The notes under the pieces: generated by a model
Databases searched by the model: none
What the model was told of the DNA's origin: nothing
What the model saw: only the letters and a program-made list of their open reading frames with translations
Shown here: positions 1 through 11,659 of the stretch, in pieces
Position numbering within the stretch: position 1 is the stretch's first letter
How the letters are laid out: every line of letters begins with the position of its first letter
Origin: Macrostomum hystrix
Lineage: Eukaryota; Platyhelminthes; Macrostomidae
Reading direction: 5' to 3'
Assembly: GCA_950097015.1 (NCBI GenBank)
Contig: CATNEN010000039.1
Span: 15,780,501 to 15,844,500 of the forward strand
DNA: 64,000 nt
Position numbers and translations under genes: made by a program

Positions 1-88
1 ATCCACGTTTGAGATCGCGATCGCGAAAGCGTTTATTTAAACAAAGTTTCTAATGCATTCGCTTGAGAGTCACTCAGTTTATTTCCGT

Positions 89-371
89 GTGCTGTGCACT
101 GTTAAGTGCTGTGCACTGTTAAGTGCTGTGCACTGTTAAGTGCTGTGCACTGTTAAGTGCTGTGCACTGTTAAGTGCTGTGCACTGTTAAGTGCTGTGCA
201 CTGTTAAGTGCTGTGCACTGTTAAGTGCTGTGCACTGTTAAGTGCTGTGCACTGTTAAGTGCTGTGCACTGTTAAGTGCTGTGCACTGTTAAGTGCTGTG
301 CACTGTTAAGTGCTGTGCACTGTTAAGTGCTGTGCACTGTTAAGTGCTGTGCATTGTTAAGTGCTCTGCAT
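89..371. repeat. 17-bp tandem array
   Basis: About 16 near-perfect copies of a 17-bp unit, GTGCTGTGCACTGTTAA. Only the last two copies carry substitutions. The unit holds the palindrome GTGCAC. No coding sense. Confidence 0.97.
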
Positions 372-2340
372 GGCTGGAACTCAACTTCAACAACAAAAAG
401 CTGTTGCCCTGAAAATATATTTGCCCTAGTCTAAAGCTCGTTTGACAAGCTGATTTTGATTGTTACCACAGATAATATATATAACAATTATATATCACAG
501 TTATATATTATCTGTGATTCTTACTCGAAATTTTCCTTCGACGACGAACGAGCCAAGGATTACTTTACGACGCCACGCGAATTCTTCTAGTATAATTTTA
601 ACTTAATGACGCTTAAAAATGTCAGCCCTAATAAACAGGTTTAAAAAAGTTTCATATTTAAACCAGAGCGGCGTTTCCAAGGCCAAACCTGGGTTGAAGC
701 GCGGTAAATCCCCGGCTTTGAAGTTTTCTATTTTTAAAGTCTATAGCACTCACTTCTGCTAGCAATGTGCGAGTACAAGAGTGCACATGTGTGCAGCGGA
801 AAAGCGCCTTGCACACTTGAAAGTTCGCTTTCGAAAGAGAAAAGTGTTTTTAAAATTCTTTTTTGTAAGGTTGCGTCCAAAGCTCTACTTTAAAAGGTCG
901 AGTCTCGAGGTGTAAAAATAAAAATGGTGGAATTTTTAGTGGATAATATTATCTCGTACATCAATATTAAAGATTCGCTGCTGTAAGCAGCTCTTAATTG
1001 TACATTTCCTTAAGTGTTTCCTTATTTGGGTGTCATTGTCAAGTAGAGATTATCTGGCTGAGACTATCAACGAGAGATTGCCAAGAAGAGATTATTAAGT
1101 AGAGATTTTCGGCATGATCTGAGTAAGATACGATAGACAAATAGTACAAATCGATAGAACTACATGCCTACTAAAGTAGTACAGTGCTTATAGTAGTACC
1201 AAGCCATTTTGCCGCCCGTTGATGATGCACGCACATTCGGGTGACATGCAGATGAGTTTTGAAGGCCTGGTAAGGCCGCACCGAGGCGCAGTGCCAATTT
1301 GTGTAAAGGGGTGTATGAAATACACCTTCGGCCAGAAACATTGAACATCTCGACGGTCTAAAGAGCTGGTGACTTGATTATTGTTTCAGAAGATGCGCAA
1401 CAAAAAGTTGGCCCGTGTTTTGTGATTCTGGAAGTTGTTTCATCGGATAGAGCGGAAACTTTTAGCGCTCAATTACATCGTCGGCGGTGAAGCTCCCCCA
1501 TTTCAACTAGTCAGATTTGTGCCTTTTTTTGGGATAAACACAGAAAAAAGTAGTTTAGTTTTGACTCGTAGTAGCTTCTTTTTCTCTTTTCTCTCTCCTT
1601 GACTTTTACCATAGACATGAGAAGGGATACTCCACCGGAGATTAACACGTTTTTTTCTATTTAACTGCATTTAAATATTCTGGGAACCACGCTCAGATAC
1701 AGTTCAACTACAAGCAATGCAATGTGAAATACAGTTCTCAACAACACATATTGACCAAAAAATTAAACTTCAGAAACGGGCAGAAATTAAACTCATAGTT
1801 GGTAACGGACTATGAGTAATAAATTCTAATTTTGAATGTTACCCTTTCTCTACTAAGCTAAATAGATTTTCCCTTGTCCGTGCCGTGGTTTTTCCGCGGC
1901 ACGGACATTGGAAGAACCAAAACCAATGACCATAGTCACTGATGAGGGGATAGTATTCACATGTACCTTAGTAGCATTAAGCTGAGTTGATCAAACGTAA
2001 GTTACTTGTGTAATTTTGCCCCAATGGGGCTCTTGGTGTACAGACCGGATGTCTCAGAATGTATTCAAGATCAGACTGACTATTTTTGTATTTAGTGAGA
2101 ATTCAAATTCTCTTTGATTCGCAATCACGTATATTCACAATCAGGGAGATAATTACTGACGAAATGAGTCTTCGTTTTTGTTTGCTTCCAGGTGTGTTTT
2201 GTCCCTATGCATTGCACAAGATTTTTTGTCTGAACAGCAGTGCCCCCCAAGGGGGCTTAGTGTGCCAGTATCCATCCAATATACTAAAATTCAAAACTAT
2301 ATTTCTATCTATCTAGCTCGTATATATCTCGTATATATAT
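372..2340. other. Intergenic, no gene seen
   Basis: No supported exon was found. The one structure is a near-perfect AT-rich inverted repeat at 467-516 (CACAGATAATATATA paired with its complement ending TATTATCTGTG). Short open frames here have no start context, splice sites or family motifs. Confidence 0.6.
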
Positions 2341-2344
2341 AGGA

Positions 2345-3870
2345 ACCTTGGCTAAATCATGGCTAAACCCGAGTTTGAATCATGGCTAAACCGGAGTTTG
2401 AATCATGGCTAAACCCGAGTTTGAATCATGGCAAAACCCGAGTTTGAATCATGGCAAAACCCGAGTTTGAATCATGGCAAAACCCGAGTTTCAATTATGG
2501 CTAAACCCGAGTTTGAATCATGGAAAAACCTGAGTTTGAATCATGGCTAAACCAGAGTTTGAATCATGGCTAAACCCGAGTTTGAATCATGGCTAAACCC
2601 GAGTTTCAATTATGGCAAAACCCGAGTTTCAATCATGGCTAAAACCGAGTTTGAATCATGGCTAAAACCGAGTTTGAATCATGGCAAAACCAGAGTTTGA
2701 ATCATGGCTAAACCAGAGTGTGAATCATGGAAAAACCAGAGTTTGAATCATGGCTAAACCAGAGTTTGAATCATGGCTAAACCAGAGTGTGAATCATGGA
2801 AAAACCAGAGTTTGAATCATGGCTAAACCAGAGTTTGAATCATGGAAAAACCTGAGTTTGAATCATGGCTAAACCAGAGTTTGAATCATGGCTAAACCCG
2901 AGTTTGAATCATGGCTAAACCCGAGTTTCAATTATGGCAAAACCCGAGTTTCAATCATGGCTAAACCTGAGTGTGAATCATGGCTAAACCCGAGTTTGAA
3001 TCATAGCTAAACCCGAGTTTCAATCATGGCTAAACCCAAGTTTGAATCATGGCTAAAACCGAGTTTCAATCATGGCAAAACCCGAGTTTGAATCATGGCA
3101 AAAACCGAGTTTCAATCATGGCAAAACCCAAGTTTCAATCATGGCAAAACAAGAATTTGAATCATGGCTAAACCAGAGTTTGAATCATGGCTAAACCAGA
3201 GTGTGAATCATGGCAAAACCCGAGTTTGAATCATGGCTAAACCCGAGTTTCAATCATGGCTAAACCAGAGTGTGAATCATGGCAAAACCCGAGTTTGAAT
3301 CATGGCTAAACCCGAGTTTCAATCATGGCTAAACCAGAGTGTGAATCATGGCTAAACCCGAGTTTCAATCATGGCTAAACCAGAGTGTGAATCATGGCTA
3401 AACCCGAGTTTCAATCATGGCTAAACCAGAGTGTGAATCATGGCAAAACCCGAGTTTCAATCATGGCTAAACCCGAGTTTGAATCATAGCTAAACCCGAG
3501 TTTCAATCATGGCTAAACCAGAGTTTGAATCATGACAAAACCAGAGTTTCAATCATGACAAAACCCGAGTTTGAATCATCGCAAACCCGAGTTTCAATCA
3601 TGGCTAAACCAGAGTGTGAATCATGGCAAAACCCGAGTTTGAATCATGGCTAAACCCGAGTTTGAATCATGGCTAAACCCGAGTTTGAATCATGGCTAAA
3701 CCAGAGTTTGAATCATGGCAAAACCCGAGTTTCAATTATGGCAAAACCCGAGTTTCAATCATGGCTAAAACCGAGTTTGAATCATGGCAAAACCAGAGTT
3801 TAAATCTTGGCAAAACCAGAGTTTCAATCATAGCTAAACCTGCGTTTGAATCATAGCCAACCAGAATTTA
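2345..3870. repeat. 23-bp tandem array
   Basis: About 66 copies of a 23-bp unit built on CATGGCTAAACCCGAGTTTG plus AAT. Variants alternate (GGCTAAACC or GGCAAAACC, CCCGAG or CCAGAG, TTTGAA or TTTCAA), so the array is diverged but in register. Confidence 0.97.
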
Positions 3871-4014
3871 AATCAATTTTTCTTTTGTCATTGATCTGAA
3901 TTGTCTACATTTTGATTTTGTTATCTTATAACGTCATAGTGATATTTGTTTGAATGATAGTAATTTTGCCTCATTAATTCAAATGTATGCTTTGTATTCA
4001 AAAGCAGCTGGAGA

Positions 4015-4560
4015 ACATTGTCAACTGGGGATCATCATAAATGGGGGTCATCATCAACTGGGGGATCATTGTCAACTGGGGGATCATTGTCAACTGGGGG
4101 ATCATTGTCAACTGGGGATCATCATCAATTTGAAGTCATCATCAAATTGGGGATAATTGTAGCTTTAAAAAGCTGAAAATGCTGCTGCTAAAAATTGAAC
4201 CGAGGAACATTGTCAACTGGGGATCATCATCAATGGGGAGTCATCATCAAATTGGGGATCATTGTCAACTGGGGGATCATTGTCAACTGGGGGTTCATGG
4301 TCAACTGGGGGATCATTGTCAACTGGGGGATCATTGTCAACTAAGGGATCATTGTCAACTGGGGGATCATTGTCAACTGGGGGATCATTGTCAACTGGGG
4401 GTTCATGGTCAACTGGGGGATCATTGTCAACTGGGGATCATTGTCAACTGGGGGATCATTGTCAACTAAGGGATCATTGTCAACTGGGGGTTCATGGTCA
4501 ACTGGGGATCATTTTCAACTGGGGGATCATTTTCAACTGGGGGATCATTATAGCTTAAAA
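4015..4560. repeat. 18-bp tandem arrays in two blocks
   Basis: Two blocks (about 4015-4160 and 4205-4555) of an 18-bp unit, ATCATTGTCAACTGGGGG. Each block ends in a similar non-repeat tail (AGCTTTAAAAAGCTGAAAAT and AGCTTAAAAAACTGAAAATA), so block plus tail was itself duplicated. Frames stay open only because 18 is a multiple of 3. Confidence 0.95.
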
Positions 4561-5023
4561 AACTGAAAATACAGCTGCTAAAAAGTATATACTAGACGAA
4601 TTAAAAACTTTTCTGCTCCCTGAATAGGGGCAAAACTTGCTAGTGAAATTTACTAAAACCAAAAATAATTTTTCATTTTATTTTATTGTTATACTCTGTG
4701 CAACTAAAAATAGCTCTATTGAAGTTAAAACGCATGCAGAAAACATTAGTTGCGCTGCAAAATTAATACGGGATGGTTTGCGTAAAAAAAATCGTCGACA
4801 AGCTGTTGTGTCTGGCTTTGTGCATTTACTTTTGAATAATCTGTTAGTGTTAGAAATATTAGAGTGTAGCAAAGCTGAAGGAGTCTGTTAAGTTAAACAT
4901 TAAATAAGCAGCGAGCTTTTTAAGACCTCATTAATTTTCTAGCGAGACAAGTGAAATAAGCTGACATAGAAAAAAAACGGCAAGCGTAATAAGAGTGACT
5001 TTGCAGAATCAGCTTAGATGAGA
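4561..5023. other. Spacer, no supported gene
   Basis: AT-rich sequence between the 18-bp array and Ly6-like copy 1. An 84-codon frame at 4637-4891 (+) has no splice or family support, so I do not call it a gene. Confidence 0.4.
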
Positions 5024-5715
5024 CTAATCACTAATAACTGTGACGCAATCAGATTTTTCTGCGTTTGGTTTGCATTCGTAGCGTTCGAAAAGTTCTTTTA
5101 CATAATATGATTTAAGCGATTTTTCACAGCCGATGATGGTTTGAAAACGGTTCGAATTAGCTACAGACCTTTTAGCAACGATTTTGTAGCACTTTTCTGA
5201 TGGAGGGCAAAAATCTTCATATGGGCCATACACTTCTTCGCGTTGGTGTTGGTTATACGGCACAATGTTAATGTAAAGAAGGCATGGTACCAGATCACGT
5301 TCTAGATCATTGGTCAAGTTAAATACACTCGCTTTATTGCAGTTATCACCCGTGCAGTCTTTGCAATATTTTGTAGGAGGACAGGCGCCGCAACCATATT
5401 TCAGTCCCTAAAAAAGTTCCCGCATAGGGCAAAATTTATAGGGAAAACTGTTGCTTTATGATTTCGAATTGATATGCTAATTTAATTAGTTTAATTCATT
5501 CGGTTGCTCACCACTTGGTTCCTTTCTTCATTAGGTTGATATTCCACGTAACACTTGGTGACGTTGTCAGCACAATTTCTATCAAAATAAGCATTCTTAT
5601 ATTCATAAAATGGTACTTTATGATTCCTCGACCAGAGACATTTAATACAATCAGCCAGCTGGATGCCTCCAAGTGCAAGAAACACGCAAACAATAACCAG
5701 CTTCATAGTCGTCAT
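5024..5715 (-). CDS. Ly6/uPAR-like surface protein, copy 1 (tail-less)
   Basis: Two exons on the minus strand: 5715-5512 (68 codons) and 5407-5024 (127 codons plus stop), joined in phase 0 over a 104-nt intron with donor GTGAGC and acceptor TTTTTTAG. The product is 195 residues. Residues 1-23 are a signal peptide (MTTMKLVIVCVFLALGGIQL). A first three-finger-like domain follows: an early CIKC, a mid CY, then GCGACP and CKDCTGDNCN, the C-C-x-D-x-CN ending typical of Ly6 domains. A second cysteine domain runs from VPC through CPPSEKC to YEC and SDC. Unlike the other three copies, it stops straight after the second domain and lacks the stalk and C-terminal membrane segment. It may therefore be secreted, or a truncated copy. 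Family assignment is by cysteine pattern; the function is unknown. Confidence 0.72.
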
Positions 5716-6345
5716 GATTACCAGCTTCGATTCCGAATAGCCCAGTTAGATTTGGTCGATTAGCTGGCAGGTGGCAGTTGAATTGCTGATCAGGTTTGCA
5801 ACGGCTGAGTAGAATCGGCCAGAATGCTCAGTCGAGTGTTGTCAGTTGTTGGATTTGATTCTTCGTTTCGGGCCGCTGCCCCTTCAATATGCTGCAGAAA
5901 ATGCAGGTCCGAGCCGGCTCGGTCTATGGCAGCGCTGGCTGACACAGGGGGCCCGCCTATTGTCTATGTCAAATTTCAGCTCTACTTTGCTTTTTTCATG
6001 CACGACTTTTCTGAGATGAACTTTAGTGTTGTACTATTAGAAATCTCTCTAGCTTATTGGAGTTTCTCTCTAACAAAGAAGTATTGCACTTTACAAGCAT
6101 CGAATGATTGCTTCCCATGGGCCCATATTTGACAGACTTTTTAGACAGAGCCAGGTTAACGAAAGCTAGTGACTTTTCTTCAATCACATCAAATCGTTCT
6201 TTCTCCGATTCCTCCGCACCTCAGATCCCGCATCCTATGCCACAGATCCCATATCCCAGAAAATACATCCAATAGGGGATACGCTAATCCTACATCCGAG
6301 ATCCTTTATCTCATTCGACAGACCTCAGATCCCAAATCGCAGATC
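5716..6345 (-). repeat. Shared 5' flank of Ly6-like cassette, copy 1
   Basis: About 630 bp just upstream of copy 1, nearly identical to 12508-13140 (copy 2) and, over shorter spans, to 30562-30950 (copy 4) and the reverse complement of 14350-14584 (copy 3). It includes the GC-rich TTTCGGGCCGCTGCCCCTTC stretch and ends in degenerate CAGATCCC repeats. It probably holds the promoter and 5' UTR. No clear TATA box is seen. Confidence 0.8.
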
Positions 6346-6456
6346 CTGAATCGCACATTCCGAATCGTGATTGAAAAAGCACTTTTAAGTTCCAATCAAC
6401 CCGAATAATAATAGAGAGCGGAGGGACAGGATTTTGAAGTGTCTGCCCGTGCAACA

Positions 6457-6562
6457 AGGTGACGTAATGCGACGTAGCAATGTGACGTAAATGCAACGTC
6501 ACTGCGACGTAAAAAATGCTAGTCACAATTACGTCACAGCAAGCAAATTTTGTGACGTCGCA
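6457..6562. promoter_or_regulatory. Cluster of CRE-like ACGT sites
   Basis: Seven ACGT cores fall in about 100 bp. They include TGACGTAA at 6460 and 6483, TTACGTCA at 6529 and TGACGTCG at 6553. These match half or near-full CREB/ATF bZIP sites. The cluster lies about 750 bp upstream of Ly6-like copy 1 and about 750 bp beyond the end of the DUF4806-like gene. Binding is inferred. Confidence 0.35.
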
Positions 6563-6807
6563 TTTGCAACCATATGCAACCAATTAAGCGCGCATCTGGT
6601 CACTTGTATATATGGCTGGCCACACTGCAGAAAAAATAAGTAAGCAAAGACAGAGGGATTTATTTTTTATTCCGGCATTCTAGCATAGTTAATTGGGACC
6701 CAAAATGGCCCTATTGCCTTGTCGCCCTACCTAGGACCCTAGCTATATAAGGGTCCGAGAGGCGCAATATATATTTATTAGTCATTACGAGTAATTAGTA
6801 TTTTATT

Positions 6808-6963
6808 AAAAAATACTCAATCGTTCCATGGTGGAATCGCTGCACATTGGGCTAAAATAGAAATAGTTTCTACCACATACTCGTAGATACATATTCGTCT
6901 AACTGCATGGGAAAAGGGCGCGGACCAATAGAAACGAGTAGCATGGATCGATTGAGTATTTTG
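6808..6963. mobile_element. Short MITE-like element
   Basis: A roughly 155-bp segment bounded by inverted repeats of about 22 bp: AAATACTCAATCGTTCCATG on the left and the near-complement ATGGATCGATTGAGTATTTT on the right. It contains no coding sequence. A TATA-like CTATATAAGGG lies about 70 bp to its left. The class is unknown and no clear target duplication was identified. Confidence 0.45.
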
Positions 6964-7212
6964 TTCTTAATTGGATTTTTGCTTTAGGTTTATCAAAACG
7001 CTTATGACAATGATACTACTGGTGTACTTCCTCAGTAGTGATAGTGGGCTATGTGGCTATGTTTTGAGTAAAATAATGCAAGTAAGCATGGTAAGAAGCA
7101 AAAAAATCTAGAAAAGATGGGGCATGGGAGGGAAGGTTCTGCTGGTTAGCTAAGCATTTTTTCAGCTAGAAATTCCTACGCTTGGATTGTTTAGCATCCT
7201 CAACCTCATCCA

Positions 7213-8663
7213 TCATCCGTCATCCTCAAGGCCAACTTCGTCATGGTCATCCTGGTCTGTGTCGTCGAAGCTCAATGCAGTTGGAAGCCCAGCAGTCCTC
7301 GCCTCTCTCTTCGCCACGTTCGCCATATGCTTCAGAACGCTGCCGACATGGCTGCTTGGTGCCTGGCCTCCGAGCTGTTGCCGTGGAATGCGCGATCCCT
7401 GAATGACCTCTGAAAAAATGCATTTAAGCTAAAGTATATGGTAACTTTTTGGAACATTTTCGGATTGTTATTGAATGTATGGTAACTATTTAGAAAACAT
7501 ATTTTTACCAAAATATGCCAAGTTAATTCAAAGGAGACATAAGGAAGGACAACAATTTCGCGATAAGTTTTTGATCCCAACGCACGATTATAATAATATC
7601 GAAGTTAGTTATCCAAAAAAACTTACTGCAAATTGCATCGAGCACATCTTTTGGAAGTGGTCTCTTGACTTGGTCTTGACCTGAACCAGCAGCAGCAGAG
7701 TGTGTCCTCTTGCGGCCTCCAATGTTGAACCCGGAAAGGATTGTCGGGGTGGCACAGGAGCGAAGGATCGCCGAAATCGTTAACGAAAGTTTACCACCAC
7801 CGACGATTTGATTAGATAGATATCGAACCTAAAGAATCGGATTACATGGGTATTAAGGAAGTGGCATTCTGCAATGATAAAACTCCTGCACTTTTTACAT
7901 TCCATAGAATGCAATAAAATTATTATTTAAGGACGTTATTTTCTGAAAACAAGAGCGATTTGCGAGCTGTGCAGAGGCAGCAGAGCTGGTCCACACTGGA
8001 CCAAAAGTGGTGAGCTTTGAAGATCTGGCGCAATAAAAATGGACATGTACTGACGCCGTCTAATTGCATTTTAAGCTACACTTTTTTACATACAAATTGT
8101 CCATAAAGCCTTCCATGTATACTCACGAATGCAGCCTTCAAATTGCCGTCCTTTTCCAACAAGGAATTTAGCTCAAAAAAGCGGTCACCGGAGTTACATG
8201 GCAGCATGCCAATCAGCGTTGCTGCTGGGTTAGACAGAGCCTGACTTTGGGAGACGAAGCCCATGACGGTCGACTCCAGAGAAACAATTCGCTCTGTGAG
8301 CATTTGGATCCACCCTGAAAACCACACGAATGGGTGTATAATGTATAAAATAAAATGAACAACAGATGAACCGACATGCAGTTAAAGAACATCATTCGTC
8401 TTACTTTGCATATGAGGGCAGTTGACAGCTTTGCCTCCCAGCAGCTATATCTGAATCAGCTTGCTTAGGCCGTGTAGTCGAATGGTTGGACGATGGTTGA
8501 ACAGACAACACAGAGTGCAGTTGGAGTCCGAATCATCAGCATTACTATTGGCAAAAACATCCGCTCTGGAAAAATGAGCAGAAGCCGCTGTAGGAGTACC
8601 CGGCCCAATAGTGTTTTTTGAACTGGCAGATCTGGCAGCAGCTGGACTCTTGGGCACGGGCAT
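7213..8663 (-). CDS. DUF4806-like protein gene (partly resolved exons)
   Basis: Three exons join cleanly on the minus strand: 8314-8127 (acceptor TTTTCAG, donor GTGAGT), 7828-7627 (acceptor CTTTAG, donor GTAAGT) and 7409-7213 (acceptor TTTTTTCAG, stop TGA). Phases match at both joins. The product begins with a likely coiled segment (WIQMLTERIVSLESTVMGFV), then FFELNSLLEKDGNLKAAF-VRYLS, GGGKLSLTISAILRSC, ILSGFNIGGRKRTHS and PLPKDVLDAICKVIQ, and ends in an acidic tail. The order leucine-rich helix, GG, ILR, FN..GR..K, then I..I resembles DUF4806, found in many invertebrate proteins of unknown function. A likely first exon starts at ATG 8663 (MPVPKSPAAARSASSK) but its donor is not settled. Confidence 0.55.
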
Positions 8664-8889
8664 CTTAGAATAATGTGGTGCTGAAGCAAATTATTCTCAA
8701 GCAAATTATACTCAAGCAAATTATTTAATAAAACTATGCATCGCTCTCGTTACATTATTGTTAGCATTCCAATCACGCTAACGCAGTAATTTCTAAAATG
8801 CTATATGAACATAGGAGCATTCTTTGGTCCTATGGTAGCTTACTTCGTCCAAAGCTGGGACAAACCGATTCGGACTAAACGTTAAACAC

Positions 8890-9412
8890 CTATGGAACTT
8901 TTGCGGATTTATTTGAGGCTGTCCAAACGCAGATTAACAAAGAGCTCAAGTGTGGGCGGTATCGCGAGTGCCCGACCGGCGGGCGTCCAAAATTGGTCAG
9001 CGCCCTTGGAGCCCTGCCCAAAGATAGTGATCGTGTGCGCCTTATTCCCGACTGCAGTCGGCCTTTGAATAACTCTTTGAACTCCAGATGGGTCTGCCAG
9101 GAGAAGCTGCGATTCACGTGCGCCGATAACTTTGCGAGAAAGCTGTCCAGAGGCTGTTTTATGACAAAGGTGGACCTCAGCGAAGCGTACCGCGCCTGTG
9201 GTATTAACCCGACGATTTCAGTCAGGCGGGAATTAAGTTCCGCTTCGGGCAGTCCAAAGCAGTACCTACATGTACGACACCCGTCTGCCGTTCGGCGCTG
9301 CGGCATCTGTTACCTGTTTTCATCATCTTAGCAATGCTGTGAGATTAACGATGCTGCGCAGAGGCTTCGTAGGCACCGAGTCCTACTTGGACGATTTCGC
9401 CAGGCTTAGGCC
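8890..9412 (+). mobile_element. DIRS-like retrotransposon fragment (RT domain)
   Basis: Reverse-transcriptase domain in two overlapping frames: first RVRLIPDCSRPLNNSL and MTKVDLSEAYRACGI, then after a frameshift YDTRLPFGAA, FHHLSNAVRLTMLRRG and SYLDDF. The lack of the usual YADD/YMDD and the near-identity to 33755 onward, where a tyrosine recombinase follows, place it with DIRS elements. It is cut off at about 9412, just after YLDDFA. Inactive. Confidence 0.75.
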
Positions 9413-9930
9413 TAGTAAACTCGAATCGAGACCATTAAAACATGCACATGAAATATTACCGAATTTAGATCCGAATTCGATCATTTTGTGATTGAATTTT
9501 CTAACTCAAATCTAACAGATTAAATATAAAACAAGAATTACTACCAAATTTTGTTTATACAATGTGCGACACTACTAAGCGCAAATTGAGCATGCTGAGA
9601 AAGCATCCAGCATGCTCTATCGTCGAATTTAACGTGTCTAAAAATGTGCTTTTTTACCGTTATAATGTAAACACGGTTGTAAAATTATACAACGAAGGGT
9701 AAATTCAAAACGAATTCAATTGAATTTTCTAATTCTAAAACGATGAGCTTTGCATAATTTTGCTTGGAATTAAAAAAGCAAAGCTTCTGAAATTTTTTAA
9801 TCGTGCTTCGTCTTTGGATTTCAACAAGAAATCCGCAACTGAGTAACAAGAATTCAATATCCGTTAATTTTTGTGTAACCTACTGCATGACGCCATTTCA
9901 TCGTTGATATACAATATCTGAAGCTAAAAA
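9413..9930. other. AT-rich spacer, no gene seen
   Basis: AT-rich sequence between the DIRS and LINE fragments; no exon, repeat array or RNA gene found. Confidence 0.4.
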
Positions 9931-9931
9931 A

Positions 9932-10480
9932 ATGACAGAGATGCGCAAATGTATTATAGAAAGTCAATCTACTATGCCAGAGGGGCTCACTGACCGGAAG
10001 ATCATTTTCCACTCCGACAGTCAAGCCGCCCTCGACCGCAGCACCACCTGCTCTAAGACCACCTTGGACTGCAACGCCCAGCTCAACGAGCTGGCGCGGG
10101 CCAACGAGGTCAAGCTCAAATGGATCCCAGGTCACGCTGGCTTCCCAGGGAATGAGATGGCGGACCAGCTCGCAAGAGCCTGGCGCTCCTATCCCCGCCA
10201 CTGTGACCAACCTCAAGCTGAAGCGCTGGATGGAGGCACAGCACCTGGACAGATGGACCAGGACCCAGAACTGCAAGCAGTCCAGGGCAGCGGTCCCATG
10301 TCCGTCTCACCGCCCTCGCAAAGCCCTCTTAAAGCTGAACCGCAGAGATCTCCGCGCAGTCAGCATGGCCCTCTCAGGGCATGGCTGTTTTTCTCGGCAT
10401 CGCTATCTCCAGGACCAACAAAAGTTTTTAGCCACGAAGAATGCAATCATTTCTGGATTTACCACAAAGCTTTAGCTGGC
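9932..10480 (+). mobile_element. LINE fragment with RNase H domain
   Basis: An open frame carries a retroelement RNase H: IIFHSDSQAAL, CNAQLNELARANEVKLKW, IPGHAGFPGNEMADQLA. After about 10180 the reading continues in another frame (LKLKRWMEAQHLDRWTRTQN) as the C-terminal tail typical of I/Jockey-type LINE ORF2. So there is at least one frameshift, and no reverse transcriptase remains upstream. Confidence 0.7.
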
Positions 10481-11138
10481 TGAATTAAAACAATATTATA
10501 GTACTGATGCCTATAGAATAAGCGGATGCTGCTAGATAATTATTTACCATCGGAATTATGCAAAACTCAAAATAACATACAAAATAACACAATAACTCGG
10601 AAGTAAGTCCGATTCTTCTATTCTTAGCATCACAAAATTCCGGGTCAAATTCAGAAAGCGCACGCGAAGAAGATGTGAACGAAGGATTTTGTCTATAACT
10701 TTCAAACCATTTGATAAAAATGCTTAATTTTGCACAGGATTGTATAAAAATATGTGCTTGAGGTGGTACAAATGTGGTACAGGCCGTATGTATTCTATTT
10801 TTGGAGAGAGAAGACCATTTGCTACCGGGAATCACTTCATTAAAACTTTAGACGATGATTTTTTGCTTATTAAAGCTCGCTCAGATCAACTTTTGAGCTC
10901 AAAAGATGCGGATTTTGCTGAAATGTTATAAATATAAAACGGTACAAGAATCTAGTCAGAAGCGAGGACGCAATTGATCAGCCCAATGCCAGCCGCATCG
11001 AATTTTTAAATCCAGAAATTTGAAGGCTTCAAAAGTGACAGGATTAGCACTATCAATCTGGTCAAAATCTATTAGCAAAGACGGATTTTGCAAGTGGTAC
11101 AACTGATTTTAAAAAGTGATGCGGCTGGGTTGCTGCTA
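10481..11138. other. AT-rich spacer, no gene seen
   Basis: No supported gene. A 63-codon frame at 10740-10931 has no family or splice support. Confidence 0.4.
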
Positions 11139-11440
11139 GCGAAAAGTGCGTATGCAACGGTACCTCCAGCAGTTTCAGCAGGGCATGGCGGCGTCCGTCG
11201 TGTTTGTGGATGGTGTAGGGACTCTATTTGAACTTCCTCATTCTGTCTCGTTGTGAATCTTTGTCGCTTACCCTCCTTTTCTTTGTTATCTTTTTCCCTT
11301 CCTCTTCGTTTCGCTGCTGCTTTCGCTAAGTTTGTGCCTCTCTCGTGCATCTTTGTTCGTGCTTTGGGGGCACAAAATGACTACTTTCAGACATCAAGCC
11401 AGGTTTAACTGATCATTGTGCAGCTTGCACGGAGTGTTAA
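11139..11440 (+). mobile_element. DIRS-like 3' end next to Ly6-like copy 2
   Basis: Homologous to 34450-34615 and 29125-29375. It covers the last codons of the tyrosine recombinase frame (FQQGMAASVVF, then GVGTLFELPHSV and a stop), the pyrimidine-rich tail with TTCCTCTTCGTTTCGCTGCT, and a terminal segment with CAAGCCAGGTTTAACTGATC. It runs tail to tail into the 3' side of Ly6-like copy 2. Confidence 0.65.
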
Positions 11441-11659
11441 AAAATAATTCGGAACAGATATACGAGTATATGTATATATTTTGTCATAAAATATGACAAG
11501 CCTGGCATGCTTGGGATTTGCAACGGAAATCGGTCAGTTTTTGTTATTGAGAGGAGACTTTTAGCGCCTTGATTTTTTCAGCACATTTTCAGGCAGAACT
11601 TCCAGTGCATTCAGTACATCAAAACATGAAAATAAGATTCAAAAGAAAAGATATAAAAA

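Noticed and set aside
8890-9306. 138-codon minus-strand frame
   Set aside because: Antisense shadow of the DIRS reverse transcriptase.
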